Positions 25,656 through 33,812 are shown, counted from the first letter of the stretch. The stretch: 55,804 nt of DNA from Xanthobacteraceae bacterium (GCA_019241285.1 JAFAXD010000468.1:1-55804); one strand, 5' to 3'. Notes: generated by a model not told the origin, from the sequence alone. Made by a program: numbers and translations.

Positions 25656-26495
25656 ATGAATGTTCACACCGACCCACGCGTGCTGGGCGCTGTCGAAGCG
25701 GAGTTGAATTATTTGTTGCCAACGGCTGAACGACCGCGGTCCTACACATTCGAGCCGCCACCGGGCGAACCATGGAGCACCGCTCTGCCGGAACCGCACA
25801 CCGTCAGCATCCGCAACGCGCGTCCCATTTTGGATTCCGTCTATTTGGACAGCGAAGGATTCGAGCTGCTGGAGCAGCAGAGTGCGGTGAAGAATTTCTA
25901 TGACGACGATGAGGTGCGTGCAGTTTATTATCCGGAAGCCGAGCAGGCGCTCAAGCAAGCGACTGGCGCTGATCGGGTCTTCATTTTCGACCATACGGTC
26001 CGTCGCCGTGTCCCCGGCGCTGAGGACCGGCGCACGGGTCCGCGTCAACCCGCAACCCGCGTCCACGTCGATCACACCGCCAAGTCGGGGCCGCAACGCG
26101 TGCGCGATTGGTTGCCTGACGAGGCCGAACAGTTGCTGCGGGGGCGGGTGCAGATCATCAACTTGTGGCGTCCGATTCGCGGGCCGCTACGCGACGCGCC
26201 ACTCGCGGTGTGCGATGCGCAGACGGTCAGTCCTGACGATCTGGTCCCTTCCGATCTGATCTATCCGCATCGGGTCGGCGAAACCTATGGAGTGAAGTAC
26301 AACCCGGCGCACCGGTGGTTCTACATTCCGGAGATGCGCACCGACGAGGTGCTGCTGCTGAAGTGCTACGACTCGGAGCTCGATGGCCGGGCACGGTTTC
26401 TGCCGCACACTGCATTCGTCGATCCGACCACCCCGCCCGATGCGCCGCCGCGCGAGAGCATCGAGCTGCGCACCCTCGTATTTCACACGAAATAG
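25656..26495 (+). CDS. CmcJ/NvfI-family oxidoreductase (AsaB-like)
   Basis: A 279-residue protein of the CmcJ/NvfI (AsaB) family, which includes hydroxylases and isomerases of fungal and bacterial secondary metabolism, some with a 2-oxoglutarate/Fe fold. Landmarks are FIFDHTVRRR, RVHVDHTAKSG (with a possible metal-binding His-x-Asp), QIINLWRPIRGPL, HRWFYIPEMRTDEVLLLKCY and FLPHTAFVDP. GGAGG precedes the ATG at 25656. Its place between two organosulfur modules suggests it oxidises a compound of that pathway. Co-substrate and reaction are inference. Confidence 0.82.
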   Translation: MNVHTDPRVLGAVEAELNYLLPTAERPRSYTFEPPPGEPWSTALPEPHTVSIRNARPILDSVYLDSEGFELLEQQSAVKNFYDDDEVRAVYYPEAEQALKQATGADRVFIFDHTVRRRVPGAEDRRTGPRQPATRVHVDHTAKSGPQRVRDWLPDEAEQLLRGRVQIINLWRPIRGPLRDAPLAVCDAQTVSPDDLVPSDLIYPHRVGETYGVKYNPAHRWFYIPEMRTDEVLLLKCYDSELDGRARFLPHTAFVDPTTPPDAPPRESIELRTLVFHTK

Positions 26496-26510
26496 ATCGG
26501 GATAGCGGTA

Positions 26511-26753
26511 ATGGACCAGCGGTTTATCAGCAACGCCCTGGCGGGAATATTGCGTGCGCGCGGGTTGCGCGCACGTCGAGAGCGTGCTCATGCGACGCCA
26601 GAGCCGGTTTGGCCACCCCCGGACTTGCCAGTGTCTTTTGCCGAGCTGGTTGCCGCCTCGGCGCTGCTCGACTTCGGCACGATCGCCAACGAACGCTGGC
26701 CGGGGCTGGCGCGAGCCGGGCGATGCCATGGAGCAGAAAATAGCGGGCAGTGA
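26511..26753 (+). CDS. Small hypothetical protein downstream of the CmcJ-like gene
   Basis: An 80-residue frame starting 15 bases after the previous stop (MDQRFISNALAGILRARGLR). The middle (VSFAELVAASALLDFGTIAN) looks like an amphipathic helix; the tail is less protein-like. GGGATAG about seven bases upstream is a weak ribosome-binding site. It converges on the minus-strand FAD gene, with three bases between stops. Possibly a real accessory gene; function unknown. Confidence 0.4.
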   Translation: MDQRFISNALAGILRARGLRARRERAHATPEPVWPPPDLPVSFAELVAASALLDFGTIANERWPGLARAGRCHGAENSGQ

Positions 26754-26756
26754 CGC

Positions 26757-28163
26757 TCAGACCGCCATCTTAAGGCACGGCTCTTTGCCGGTGAGCTGAT
26801 CGGAGCCGATGATTGCCGCGGCCAGGTTGGCGCATTGGATCCGGATGTCGGGCACGGCCATGATTTCCCAGAAGCGGCCGCGCGTGATGGGTCCGACAGC
26901 AAATAGCCGCTGCGACGCGTGGCCGGTTTGATTGATCAAAGCACAGCTCTCGGTCACATCGAGCCCGAGATCGAGCGGGTCGGGACGGGTGATGCCGCGG
27001 CTCAGCAAGTCACGAACGAGCGGGTTGGGGCTGTGCCGTGGGCTGCTGCTGATGCCCGTGCAATCGACAATGGCTGCGACCGGCATCGTTTCAATTTGCT
27101 TGCCGCCACGGCGCCGGTAGTGAACCGTGGCATCTTGGTTTTCAGCAACAACGGACATGACCTTGCCGGCGATGATATTCAGCTGGCCTTCCGCGAGCGT
27201 GTTCGCAATCCGCATTGCGACCTGTGGCGCCATTCGGTGGCGGTGGACGTCCCACCAGGGCCGGGCATGGCGCATGAACCGCCGCCGTTCAGGCGCGGGC
27301 AAGGTTCGCCAGATTTCGGCAATGAATGGGCGCAGGCCATCGACCACACTGCGCCAGTCGCCGCCACGTGTTTGTGTTTGTTCGGCGCGCATGCGTAGCC
27401 AGTGGAGCAGGTGTGCGACATTGACCCCGAACGGGACCTCGTCCGCGGTGATGGGCCTTGCGACGACCTCTCGGTGCACGTGCGGGAGCAGTCCACGGCG
27501 CGAGAGCGCGACGATGGATCCAGTATGCCCGCTCTGCAACAACGACAGGACCGTGTCGACCATGGTCAAACCAGTGCCGAGGATAAGCACCCGTCCGTCT
27601 TTGGGAATTTGCTCGCGTGCCGACGCATCCCATGGATCCTGGATAGCGCCAGCCTGCCCGGCCGCACGAGTTGCTTCGTTGCCGGTCGCCAGCACCGCGA
27701 TCTCGCCCGCAAGGCGCGTACCGTCATCAAACAGCGCTTCGACCCCAGCGGCGGTTTCAGTGATGGCAGTGCACTCACGCCGCACGATACGCAGCCGGCT
27801 CGGACGCCCCTCGCACGGCAAGAACGGCTCGAGCAGCGAAGCGATGTAACGGCCGTAGATCTTGCGCGGGGCGAAGCAGAAACGGTCAGCACAGCCCAGG
27901 TCGTCCGCGGCGCGATCCGTTGCGAGCCAGCGAACGAAATGATCCGGATCGTCCGGAAAGGCGCTCATGTTGACGGCGCGCACATTGAGCAGGTGTGACG
28001 GATTGGACGTGCTGTAGGCCAGGCCCAATCCGGGTTGCTGCCCCTTTTCGACGAGCGTCACGCGAACATGCGCTGACGGATCGCGAAGTAATTGCACCGC
28101 CAGCAACGTCCCGCTGGCGCCGCCTCCGACGATGATGATCTCTTTGCCATAAGGCAGCGGCAT
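26757..28163 (-). CDS. FAD/NAD(P)-binding protein
   Basis: A 468-residue flavoprotein of the FAD-NAD(P)-binding pfam13454-like group. GGGASG (13-18) binds the FAD ADP moiety, and HLLNVRAVNMSAFPDDPDHF is a family hallmark. A second nucleotide-binding segment is GRVLILGTGLTMVD near residue 190. Many relatives are uncharacterised monooxygenases or reductases. It starts with ATG at 28163, about 20 bases after a plausible promoter, without a clear ribosome-binding site. The ferredoxin gene lies upstream in the same direction. Confidence 0.82.
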   Translation of the reverse strand: MPLPYGKEIIIVGGGASGTLLAVQLLRDPSAHVRVTLVEKGQQPGLGLAYSTSNPSHLLNVRAVNMSAFPDDPDHFVRWLATDRAADDLGCADRFCFAPRKIYGRYIASLLEPFLPCEGRPSRLRIVRRECTAITETAAGVEALFDDGTRLAGEIAVLATGNEATRAAGQAGAIQDPWDASAREQIPKDGRVLILGTGLTMVDTVLSLLQSGHTGSIVALSRRGLLPHVHREVVARPITADEVPFGVNVAHLLHWLRMRAEQTQTRGGDWRSVVDGLRPFIAEIWRTLPAPERRRFMRHARPWWDVHRHRMAPQVAMRIANTLAEGQLNIIAGKVMSVVAENQDATVHYRRRGGKQIETMPVAAIVDCTGISSSPRHSPNPLVRDLLSRGITRPDPLDLGLDVTESCALINQTGHASQRLFAVGPITRGRFWEIMAVPDIRIQCANLAAAIIGSDQLTGKEPCLKMAV

Positions 28164-28181
28164 GGGAGCACGTTCTACTAA

Positions 28182-28209
28182 ATTCTATAGAGTATGTAGA
28201 TAATATCAA
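28182..28209 (-). promoter_or_regulatory. Candidate promoter of the FAD/NAD(P) gene
   Basis: On the minus strand TTGATA (28209-28204) and TAGAAT (28187-28182) are separated by 16 bases, in an AT-rich island of GC-rich DNA. A palindromic TCTATAGA (28184-28191) overlaps the second box. Transcription would begin about a dozen bases before the ATG at 28163. Confidence 0.45.
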
Positions 28210-28256
28210 CTCACCCCTCACGTCAATCCGTTCCGGCGATAATGAACGCGCGTACC

Positions 28257-28586
28257 TCAGTGTGGGGAGGCGATGAGCTTGAATGTCTGGTCGCTGCCGC
28301 GCCGGTTGCGCTTGCCACGGCTCCAGCCGATCGAGGCCCGGTAGCTGCCGAGCAGCCCCTGCTCGGCGACAACCTCTTCACTCACGCTCAACGTTTGCTG
28401 CACATCCGGCGCCACGTAGAGCGCATCGACCGGACAATAGAGCTCGCACATGAAGCAGGTTTGGCAATCGGCCTGGCGCGCGATTTTCGGCGCGGCATCA
28501 GGGACTGCATCGAACACATTGGTCGGGCACACCTGAACGCACAGATCGCAGGCGACGCACCGCTCCAGGCTGACGATCTCGATCAT
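28257..28586 (-). CDS. Dicluster [4Fe-4S] ferredoxin, copy 2
   Basis: A 109-residue ferredoxin closely similar to the one at 21611-21967 over the first 65 residues. Its motifs are CVACDLCVQVCP and CQTCFMCELYCP, so it carries two [4Fe-4S] clusters. The C-terminus differs (LLGSYRASIGWSRGKRNRRG) but keeps the LG-x2-R-x3-GW pattern. The start overlaps the stop of the FAD oxidoreductase (ATGA), the same order as in copy 1. It is the likely electron partner of that enzyme. Confidence 0.9.
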   Translation of the reverse strand: MIEIVSLERCVACDLCVQVCPTNVFDAVPDAAPKIARQADCQTCFMCELYCPVDALYVAPDVQQTLSVSEEVVAEQGLLGSYRASIGWSRGKRNRRGSDQTFKLIASPH

Positions 28587-30199
28587 GCGGCCAATGCCTC
28601 CGGTGGCAATGCTGGTGCGGGCCGTGCCTCGACGTGGATGTCGTCGAGACCGGCGACGGTAAGATAGGCGCGCTGCGCCGGATCCTGCTGCAGATGGTCG
28701 TAGCGCTTATGCATGCCGCGGGATTCAGTGCGCGCGAGCGCGCTGCGATACATCCAACGCGCCGTCGCGAGCATTGCGGCGGCTTCGCGCGCCTTGACGA
28801 TATGCTCGCGCGAGGATGCGCGCTTCTGACGGGCGCTTTCCCAGAGGGCGTCGAGGCGGCCAACCGCATCGCTCAGCACCGCTCCGGTTCGGAAATAGTT
28901 GCGCTCGAACGGGAACACCTCAGCTTGTACGTGACGCACCAAGCTGGCGGGATCGAACTCGCCATGACCTTCCGAGTTGAAGGCGATCCCGCCAGCCGGC
29001 CGCGCCCGTGCCCCAACCTTGGCTTGGCCCGCGTAGTCCGCCGCGCCCGCACCGGCCCAGAACCCTGACGACATGGCCCAGGCGGCGTTGTGGCTGCCGC
29101 CACCGGTGAAGCCGCCGCAGACCAGCTCGCGTGAAGCCGCATCGCCGGCCGCATAGAGCCCGGCCACGCCAGTTGCGCATGTGTCGTCGACAAGGCGAAG
29201 CCCGCCCGTGCCGCGCACCGTGCCCTCAAGACGCAGGGTCACTGGAAATCGCTGTTTGAACGGATCGATACCCCGCCGATCGAACGGCACGAAGAAGTTC
29301 GGTTGTGCCAAACGCATCACCGCCTGTTGTTCGGGATCGGCTTTGTCGATTTGTGCATAGACCTGCTGTGTGAGCAAAGCCCGCGCGATGGCCGAGCGTC
29401 CGCCTTGTGATCTCGCGCCGGGGACTTCGGTGCCGTCCGGATAGGTGAACGTCGCCCAGTTGTAGAACAGCGTTTTTGTCACCGACGCGAAGGCGGGCGC
29501 GATCGCGTAGGCGTTGGAGAATTCCATGCCCGAGAGATCCGCGCCGGCCTCGGCCGCCATCAAGTAACCGTCGCCGGTCAACACGTCGCAGCCCAGGGCT
29601 TTGCTCTGAAACGCGCAGCCGCCGCTTGCCAGAACAACCGCCTTGGCGCGCACGACCCAGGTGTCATTCTGCTGGCGACGCACGCCCGTGGCTCCGACGA
29701 CGGCTCCGCTCTCGTCGATCAGCAATTCGAGCGCCGGGCAATGGTCGAGGATGGTCACACCGGCGCGACCAACGCGGCGCCGCATCAACCGCATATATTC
29801 AGGGCCCTGCAACGACGTGCGGCGCGATTGCCCGTTATCGTCGGTCGGAAACGGATAGCCCCACTCGGCCAGCAGGTTGACGGACTCGTACGTGCGGTCG
29901 AGTACGCGCTGCATCCACCGCCGGTCTTGCAGATAGCCGCCCATCTTCTCGCGGCTCGCCATGGCGGCTACACGCTTTGCCGGATCCGGCGGGACGTACC
30001 ACACACCGGTCCCTGATGGAGCGGTAGCGCCCGAGGTTCCGCAGTAACCCTTGTCGACAAGAACGACTGTGGCGCCACGCCAGGCCGCGCTGCAGGCCGC
30101 CCAGGTGCCGGCCGGGCCGCCGCCGATCACCAGCACGTCGGCCGTGAGATCAACCGATCCCGGAGCGACATTGGTGCGATCCGATTGTCGTTGTGTCAT
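28583..30199 (-). CDS. FAD-dependent oxidoreductase, AprA/FrdA-superfamily, copy 2
   Basis: A 538-residue paralogue of the protein at 20010-21614. GGGPAG is at 26-31, followed by DKGYCGTSG, VVLASGGCAFQSKALG, LTGDGYLMAAEAGADLSGME, RGTGGLRLVDD, GLYAAGDAASRE and GGFTGGGSHNAAWAMSSG. Both copies keep ALLATARW/SARW and ESRGMH-(K/Q)R near the C-terminus, hallmarks of the AprA/FrdA capping region. The ATG at 30199 was chosen for AAGGAAGAG just upstream and because the longer frame adds an unrelated stretch. It is translationally coupled to the ferredoxin. Substrate unknown. Confidence 0.86.
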   Translation of the reverse strand: MTQRQSDRTNVAPGSVDLTADVLVIGGGPAGTWAACSAAWRGATVVLVDKGYCGTSGATAPSGTGVWYVPPDPAKRVAAMASREKMGGYLQDRRWMQRVLDRTYESVNLLAEWGYPFPTDDNGQSRRTSLQGPEYMRLMRRRVGRAGVTILDHCPALELLIDESGAVVGATGVRRQQNDTWVVRAKAVVLASGGCAFQSKALGCDVLTGDGYLMAAEAGADLSGMEFSNAYAIAPAFASVTKTLFYNWATFTYPDGTEVPGARSQGGRSAIARALLTQQVYAQIDKADPEQQAVMRLAQPNFFVPFDRRGIDPFKQRFPVTLRLEGTVRGTGGLRLVDDTCATGVAGLYAAGDAASRELVCGGFTGGGSHNAAWAMSSGFWAGAGAADYAGQAKVGARARPAGGIAFNSEGHGEFDPASLVRHVQAEVFPFERNYFRTGAVLSDAVGRLDALWESARQKRASSREHIVKAREAAAMLATARWMYRSALARTESRGMHKRYDHLQQDPAQRAYLTVAGLDDIHVEARPAPALPPEALAA

Positions 30200-30230
30200 G
30201 AGGCTCTTCCTTGCGGATTTGATACAATTG

Positions 30231-31292
30231 TCAGTTGATGGCTGCGCCATCGGCCGTGCGGTGCGGCCAGTAGTGCTCGAGTCCCAGGCTTTTGAGCGCC
30301 GCGTTCAGGTATTTCGGCTCGAACCACTGCTGCAGGTCGATATCACGACGAATGAGCTTCTCGTCCTTCGAGAATTGAGTGGCATCGCGGTACTGCTCGA
30401 TCAGGAAATCATCGATCAGCGGATTGAATGACTCCTTGAGCGACAGGCCCGCGAACTCTTCCTTCAGCGCGGCGTAGGGCGTGCCGGACTTGGTCCAGAT
30501 CTGCAGCGCTTCTTCGCGGTTCTCCTCGTGGCTGAGCCATTCGTCGGCCCGTACCAGCCCGCGGACGACACGCTGGGTCGTTTCCGGATATTTGCTCTGA
30601 AACTGGTCGCTGACGAGAATCCCGCCAAAGCCGACGGCCTTGGGTCCGGCATCGCGCGACGTGTAGAAGATCTTGACGACGCCTTGGTCGCGCAGCGGAA
30701 ACAGTGAACTTGTTCCGATGCTCGCATCGATGCTGCCCGCCGCCAGCGCCGCAAGCTGATCGGCGGTTTTGAGATCCACAATGGTGACGTCCTTGGCGGA
30801 GAGCCCATTCGCCTCCAGCGCTTTCAGGAACGCCCAATGCAGGATCGTGCCCTTCTGAAAGGCGACCTTGTGGCCTTTCAGGTCCTTGATCGAATCGATC
30901 GGCAGGCCGGTCCGCGCCGCTCCGACGATTGTGGTTTGCCCATACGACATTAGGATGCGCGTCGGCAGACCGTTGGCGCGGCCAATGATGTTGGGCAATC
31001 CGCCGTATTGCGCAAAATCGAGCTGCCCGTTGGCGATCGCCTCATTAATGGCTGGTCCTGTTCCGGTCAGGTAGCTCCACTCGAGCTTCACCGGCGTATC
31101 CTTGAACTCGTCGGCGATGAAACCTTTGACATGGGCGATGGCGAGCAGCGCAACGCCGAATGGCTGGCCGTATCCTTGTCCGAATGCACCGAAGCGAATC
31201 GTGTCCGGCAAAGTTTCGGCACGCACTGGCACTGCGGCCAATGTCGCCATGAGGGTGGCGATGGCGAGCGGCTTTGACCAATTCATGCCCAT
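30231..31292 (-). CDS. ABC transporter substrate-binding protein (NMT1/SsuA-like), set 3
   Basis: A 353-residue periplasmic binding protein with a Sec signal (KPLAIATLMATLAAVPVRAE). Family features are DTIRFGAFGQGYGQPFGVAL, the ligand-side segment KLEWSYLTGTGPAINEAIAN, QLDFAQYGGLP, IKDLKGHKVAFQKGTILHWA and TADQLAALAAGSIDASIGTS. It differs clearly from the other two binding proteins, so it probably has its own ligand. AAAGGACA precedes the ATG at 31292. It ends 31 bases before the FAD oxidoreductase start, in the same direction. Confidence 0.88.
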   Translation of the reverse strand: MGMNWSKPLAIATLMATLAAVPVRAETLPDTIRFGAFGQGYGQPFGVALLAIAHVKGFIADEFKDTPVKLEWSYLTGTGPAINEAIANGQLDFAQYGGLPNIIGRANGLPTRILMSYGQTTIVGAARTGLPIDSIKDLKGHKVAFQKGTILHWAFLKALEANGLSAKDVTIVDLKTADQLAALAAGSIDASIGTSSLFPLRDQGVVKIFYTSRDAGPKAVGFGGILVSDQFQSKYPETTQRVVRGLVRADEWLSHEENREEALQIWTKSGTPYAALKEEFAGLSLKESFNPLIDDFLIEQYRDATQFSKDEKLIRRDIDLQQWFEPKYLNAALKSLGLEHYWPHRTADGAAIN

Positions 31293-31316
31293 GGGTGTCC
31301 TTTCAGTACAATGTGC

Positions 31317-32090
31317 TCAGCGCGACAGCGCGCGCAGGATGCGCTCTTTGAGGCGAATGAATTCTGCGGCTGCGCGATCCCGCGGACGCGGAAGATCAAC
31401 AGGGAGAACGGCGCTGATGCGGCCCGGGCGGGGTTCCATGACGACGACCCGGTCGCTCAGATAGACAGCTTCCTCGACATCATGGGTGACCATGATCATC
31501 GTCACGCCACCCTGGCGCCAAATCCGCAACAGTTCTTCCTGCAGGTAGGCGCGGGTGAGCGAATCGAGCGCGCCGAGCGGCTCATCCAGCAACAGGATCT
31601 CCGGCTCGCCGACCAACGCGCGCGCGATCGCGGCGCGCTGCGCCATTCCGCCCGAAAGCTGATGCGGGTAGGCGTTTTCGAAACCATCGAGTCCGACGAG
31701 CGCGATATTCTCGGCCACGCGTCGTTGTTGCTCGGGGATTGGCACATTCGCGGCTTCGAGCCCAAGACTGATATTGTCCGCCACCGTCAGCCACGGAAAC
31801 AGCCGGTGATCCTGAAATACGATTCCGCGGTCAGGTCCCGGCCCCTCGATACGACGACCGTCCAGCAGAATGGCGCCGTCGTATGCGGTATCGAGACCAA
31901 CAATCAGACGCAGCAGCGTGGACTTGCCGCAGCCGGAGGCGCCGACGACGCTCACGAATTCTCCCGGCGCTATGTCGAGGGCGATGCCCTTCAGGACCTG
32001 CAAGGCGCGCCCGTCGACCTGATAGGACTTGCTGACGGCGCGGATCGCGAGCGCCCCCTGATCGTCGATGACGCCGTGGCTCAGGCTCAT
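31317..32090 (-). CDS. ABC transporter ATP-binding protein (SsuB-like), set 3
   Basis: A 257-residue ATPase. Walker A GASGCGKST is at 50-58, the signature LSGGMAQ at 145-151, Walker B LLLDEP at 166-171 and the switch His in VTHDVEEAVYLSD. The ATG at 32090 overlaps the permease stop (ATGA), which fixes the start; a longer frame to 32108 is rejected. It should energise both permeases encoded upstream. Confidence 0.92.
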   Translation of the reverse strand: MSLSHGVIDDQGALAIRAVSKSYQVDGRALQVLKGIALDIAPGEFVSVVGASGCGKSTLLRLIVGLDTAYDGAILLDGRRIEGPGPDRGIVFQDHRLFPWLTVADNISLGLEAANVPIPEQQRRVAENIALVGLDGFENAYPHQLSGGMAQRAAIARALVGEPEILLLDEPLGALDSLTRAYLQEELLRIWRQGGVTMIMVTHDVEEAVYLSDRVVVMEPRPGRISAVLPVDLPRPRDRAAAEFIRLKERILRALSR

Positions 32091-32896
32091 TTTGCTTCGC
32101 CTTGCCACAACAGGAAAGGTTTGAGAATCCGGCGGAAGCCGACGTTTATCACGTAACCGACAAGGGCCAGGATGAAGACACCGAGCAGCACGACGTCCAT
32201 GCGGAACTGTTCGCGCCCGGCCAGCAAGAAGGCGCCGAGGCCGCGGCCGGCCCCCATCGCGTACTCAGCTCCGACCGTGCCGATCCAGGCGGTGATCAAC
32301 GCGACCTGCACGCCGATGCAGATCGACGGGAGAGCGCCTGGCAGCAATAGCCGGGTAACGCGCTGGCGCGGCACGAATCGCAGCACGCGCGCGACCTCCA
32401 CGTAGGCGAGCGGAATGTTCCTGATGCCTTCGTAGGTGTTGAACGCCAGTGGAAAGAACGCCGAGAGTGCGATGTAGACGATCTTGGCGCTGTCGCCGTT
32501 GCCGAACCATGCGGTCAGCAACGGGATCCAGGCAAACAATGTAATTTGGCGCAGCGCGTTGAATGACGGTGCAAAGGCGCGTTGCGCCGTGAGCGACATT
32601 CCGAGTGCGAGGCCGAACCCGATCCCCGCGATCGCGCCAATCGCGAACCCCACCAGCATGCGGGCAACGCTCGCTGCGAGCGCGGCCCAGATTTGCTGGC
32701 CGGCCTCATCGCCAAACGGCAGTATCAATACGCGTTCGGGCGGGACAAGAAGACTGCTGTGGAGCAGTCCGTTATGGCTGGCGGCCATCCAGGCGAGGAG
32801 GAGCAGGGCAGGAACAAGTAACCCGCGGCGCAGCGCCGGCCCGCCCGGTCTAATGTGTGAGTCCTGTGAACCCGTAGCGGCGACGGAGCTAGGCAC
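32087..32896 (-). CDS. ABC transporter permease, set 3, second permease
   Basis: A 269-residue permease with six core helices. The EAA loop reads VEVARVLRFVPRQRVTRLLL. It starts with GTG at 32896, overlapping the stop of the first permease by eight bases. It is homologous to, but clearly different from, its neighbour at 32889-33764, so the pair may form a heterodimeric channel. Confidence 0.87.
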   Translation of the reverse strand: MPSSVAATGSQDSHIRPGGPALRRGLLVPALLLLAWMAASHNGLLHSSLLVPPERVLILPFGDEAGQQIWAALAASVARMLVGFAIGAIAGIGFGLALGMSLTAQRAFAPSFNALRQITLFAWIPLLTAWFGNGDSAKIVYIALSAFFPLAFNTYEGIRNIPLAYVEVARVLRFVPRQRVTRLLLPGALPSICIGVQVALITAWIGTVGAEYAMGAGRGLGAFLLAGREQFRMDVVLLGVFILALVGYVINVGFRRILKPFLLWQGEAK

Positions 32897-33764
32897 GGGC
32901 CGGCTCCCAGCGTCGCATACCGCGTTCGATGCGGGCCAGTCCGGCGTCCATCAGCAGGCCGATCCCGCCGATGATCAGCATTCCGACGATGACGATGTCA
33001 ATTTGAAACAGGGTGCGGCCCCACACCATCATGTATCCAACGCCTTCGGCGGCGGCGAGCATTTCGACCACGATCAGCGCAATCCACGCATGGCTGAGCG
33101 CCAGGCGAATGCCGCCGAACACGGTGGGCAAAGCCGCGGGGATCAGCAGCTTGGTGAGCACGGAACGGCGCCGCAGCCGCAGCACCTGGGCGACTTCGCG
33201 GTAGGGGCGGGGGACATTGCGAATGCCTTCGGAGGTGGCCAGCACGATCGGAACGAAGCAGGCTTTGGCGATGATGATGATTTTCAGCATCTCATCGAGT
33301 CCGAAGATCAGGATCAGGATCGGCACCCAGCCGAGTGAAGGAACCTGCGCCAACGCCTTGAACAGCGGTCCGAGCATCTCGTCGGCGGCGCGCGATACGC
33401 CTAACACGGTGCCGAACGCGAGCCCGGCGAGCCCACCCACCGCGAGCCCGAGCGAAATTCGCCAGAAGCTGATCTGAAGATTGACAACGATGTCGCCGCC
33501 GGTGACGAGATCCCAGAATGTCGAGAGCACGGTCGCCGGGGTAGGCAGAATCTGCACCGGCAGCCAGTTATTCGCTGTGGTCACTTGCCAGGCGATCAGG
33601 ATTGCGAGCGGGAAGGCCGCCGGCAGCAGAAACTGCGCGACTGGCCAAAACCGCGGGCGTACGCGCTTCCAGGTGAGCGCGGCCAGGACACCAGGCCGCG
33701 AGCGCGTCGCCACGTGCCGGAGATCCGGCGAGGCAAACGATCCAGGCGGCGAACTCACAGTCAT
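32889..33764 (-). CDS. ABC transporter permease, set 3, first permease
   Basis: A 291-residue permease. An N-terminal soluble extension of about 40 residues is followed by six helices. The EAA loop reads YREVAQVLRLRRRSVLTKLL. The ATG at 33764 has AGGGAG six bases upstream (33776-33771); a TTG at 33767 is an alternative. It is the first gene of the module 2 operon, directly behind a promoter-like TTGACA-17-CATTAT. Confidence 0.87.
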   Translation of the reverse strand: MTVSSPPGSFASPDLRHVATRSRPGVLAALTWKRVRPRFWPVAQFLLPAAFPLAILIAWQVTTANNWLPVQILPTPATVLSTFWDLVTGGDIVVNLQISFWRISLGLAVGGLAGLAFGTVLGVSRAADEMLGPLFKALAQVPSLGWVPILILIFGLDEMLKIIIIAKACFVPIVLATSEGIRNVPRPYREVAQVLRLRRRSVLTKLLIPAALPTVFGGIRLALSHAWIALIVVEMLAAAEGVGYMMVWGRTLFQIDIVIVGMLIIGGIGLLMDAGLARIERGMRRWEPARA

Positions 33765-33774
33765 CAAGCACTCC

Positions 33775-33797
33775 CTATAGTCGATAATGTTAATAGA
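33775..33797 (-). promoter_or_regulatory. AT-rich 23-bp motif, copy 3
   Basis: On the minus strand it reads TCTATTAACATTATCG, then ACTATAG. It matches copy 2 at 17 of 23 and copy 1 at 15 of 23 positions. It overlaps the -10 box and the presumed transcription start, as a repressor operator would. All three copies share TCTATT-R-A-N5-T-N2-AC-N-AT-N-G. Confidence 0.45.
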
Positions 33798-33812
33798 GTA
33801 AATTTATGTCAA
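33784..33812 (-). promoter_or_regulatory. Promoter of the module 2 ABC operon
   Basis: On the minus strand TTGACA (33812-33807) and CATTAT (33789-33784) are separated by 17 bases, close to the sigma-70/RpoD consensus. Transcription would begin near 33777, about 13 bases before the ATG at 33764. Confidence 0.6.
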
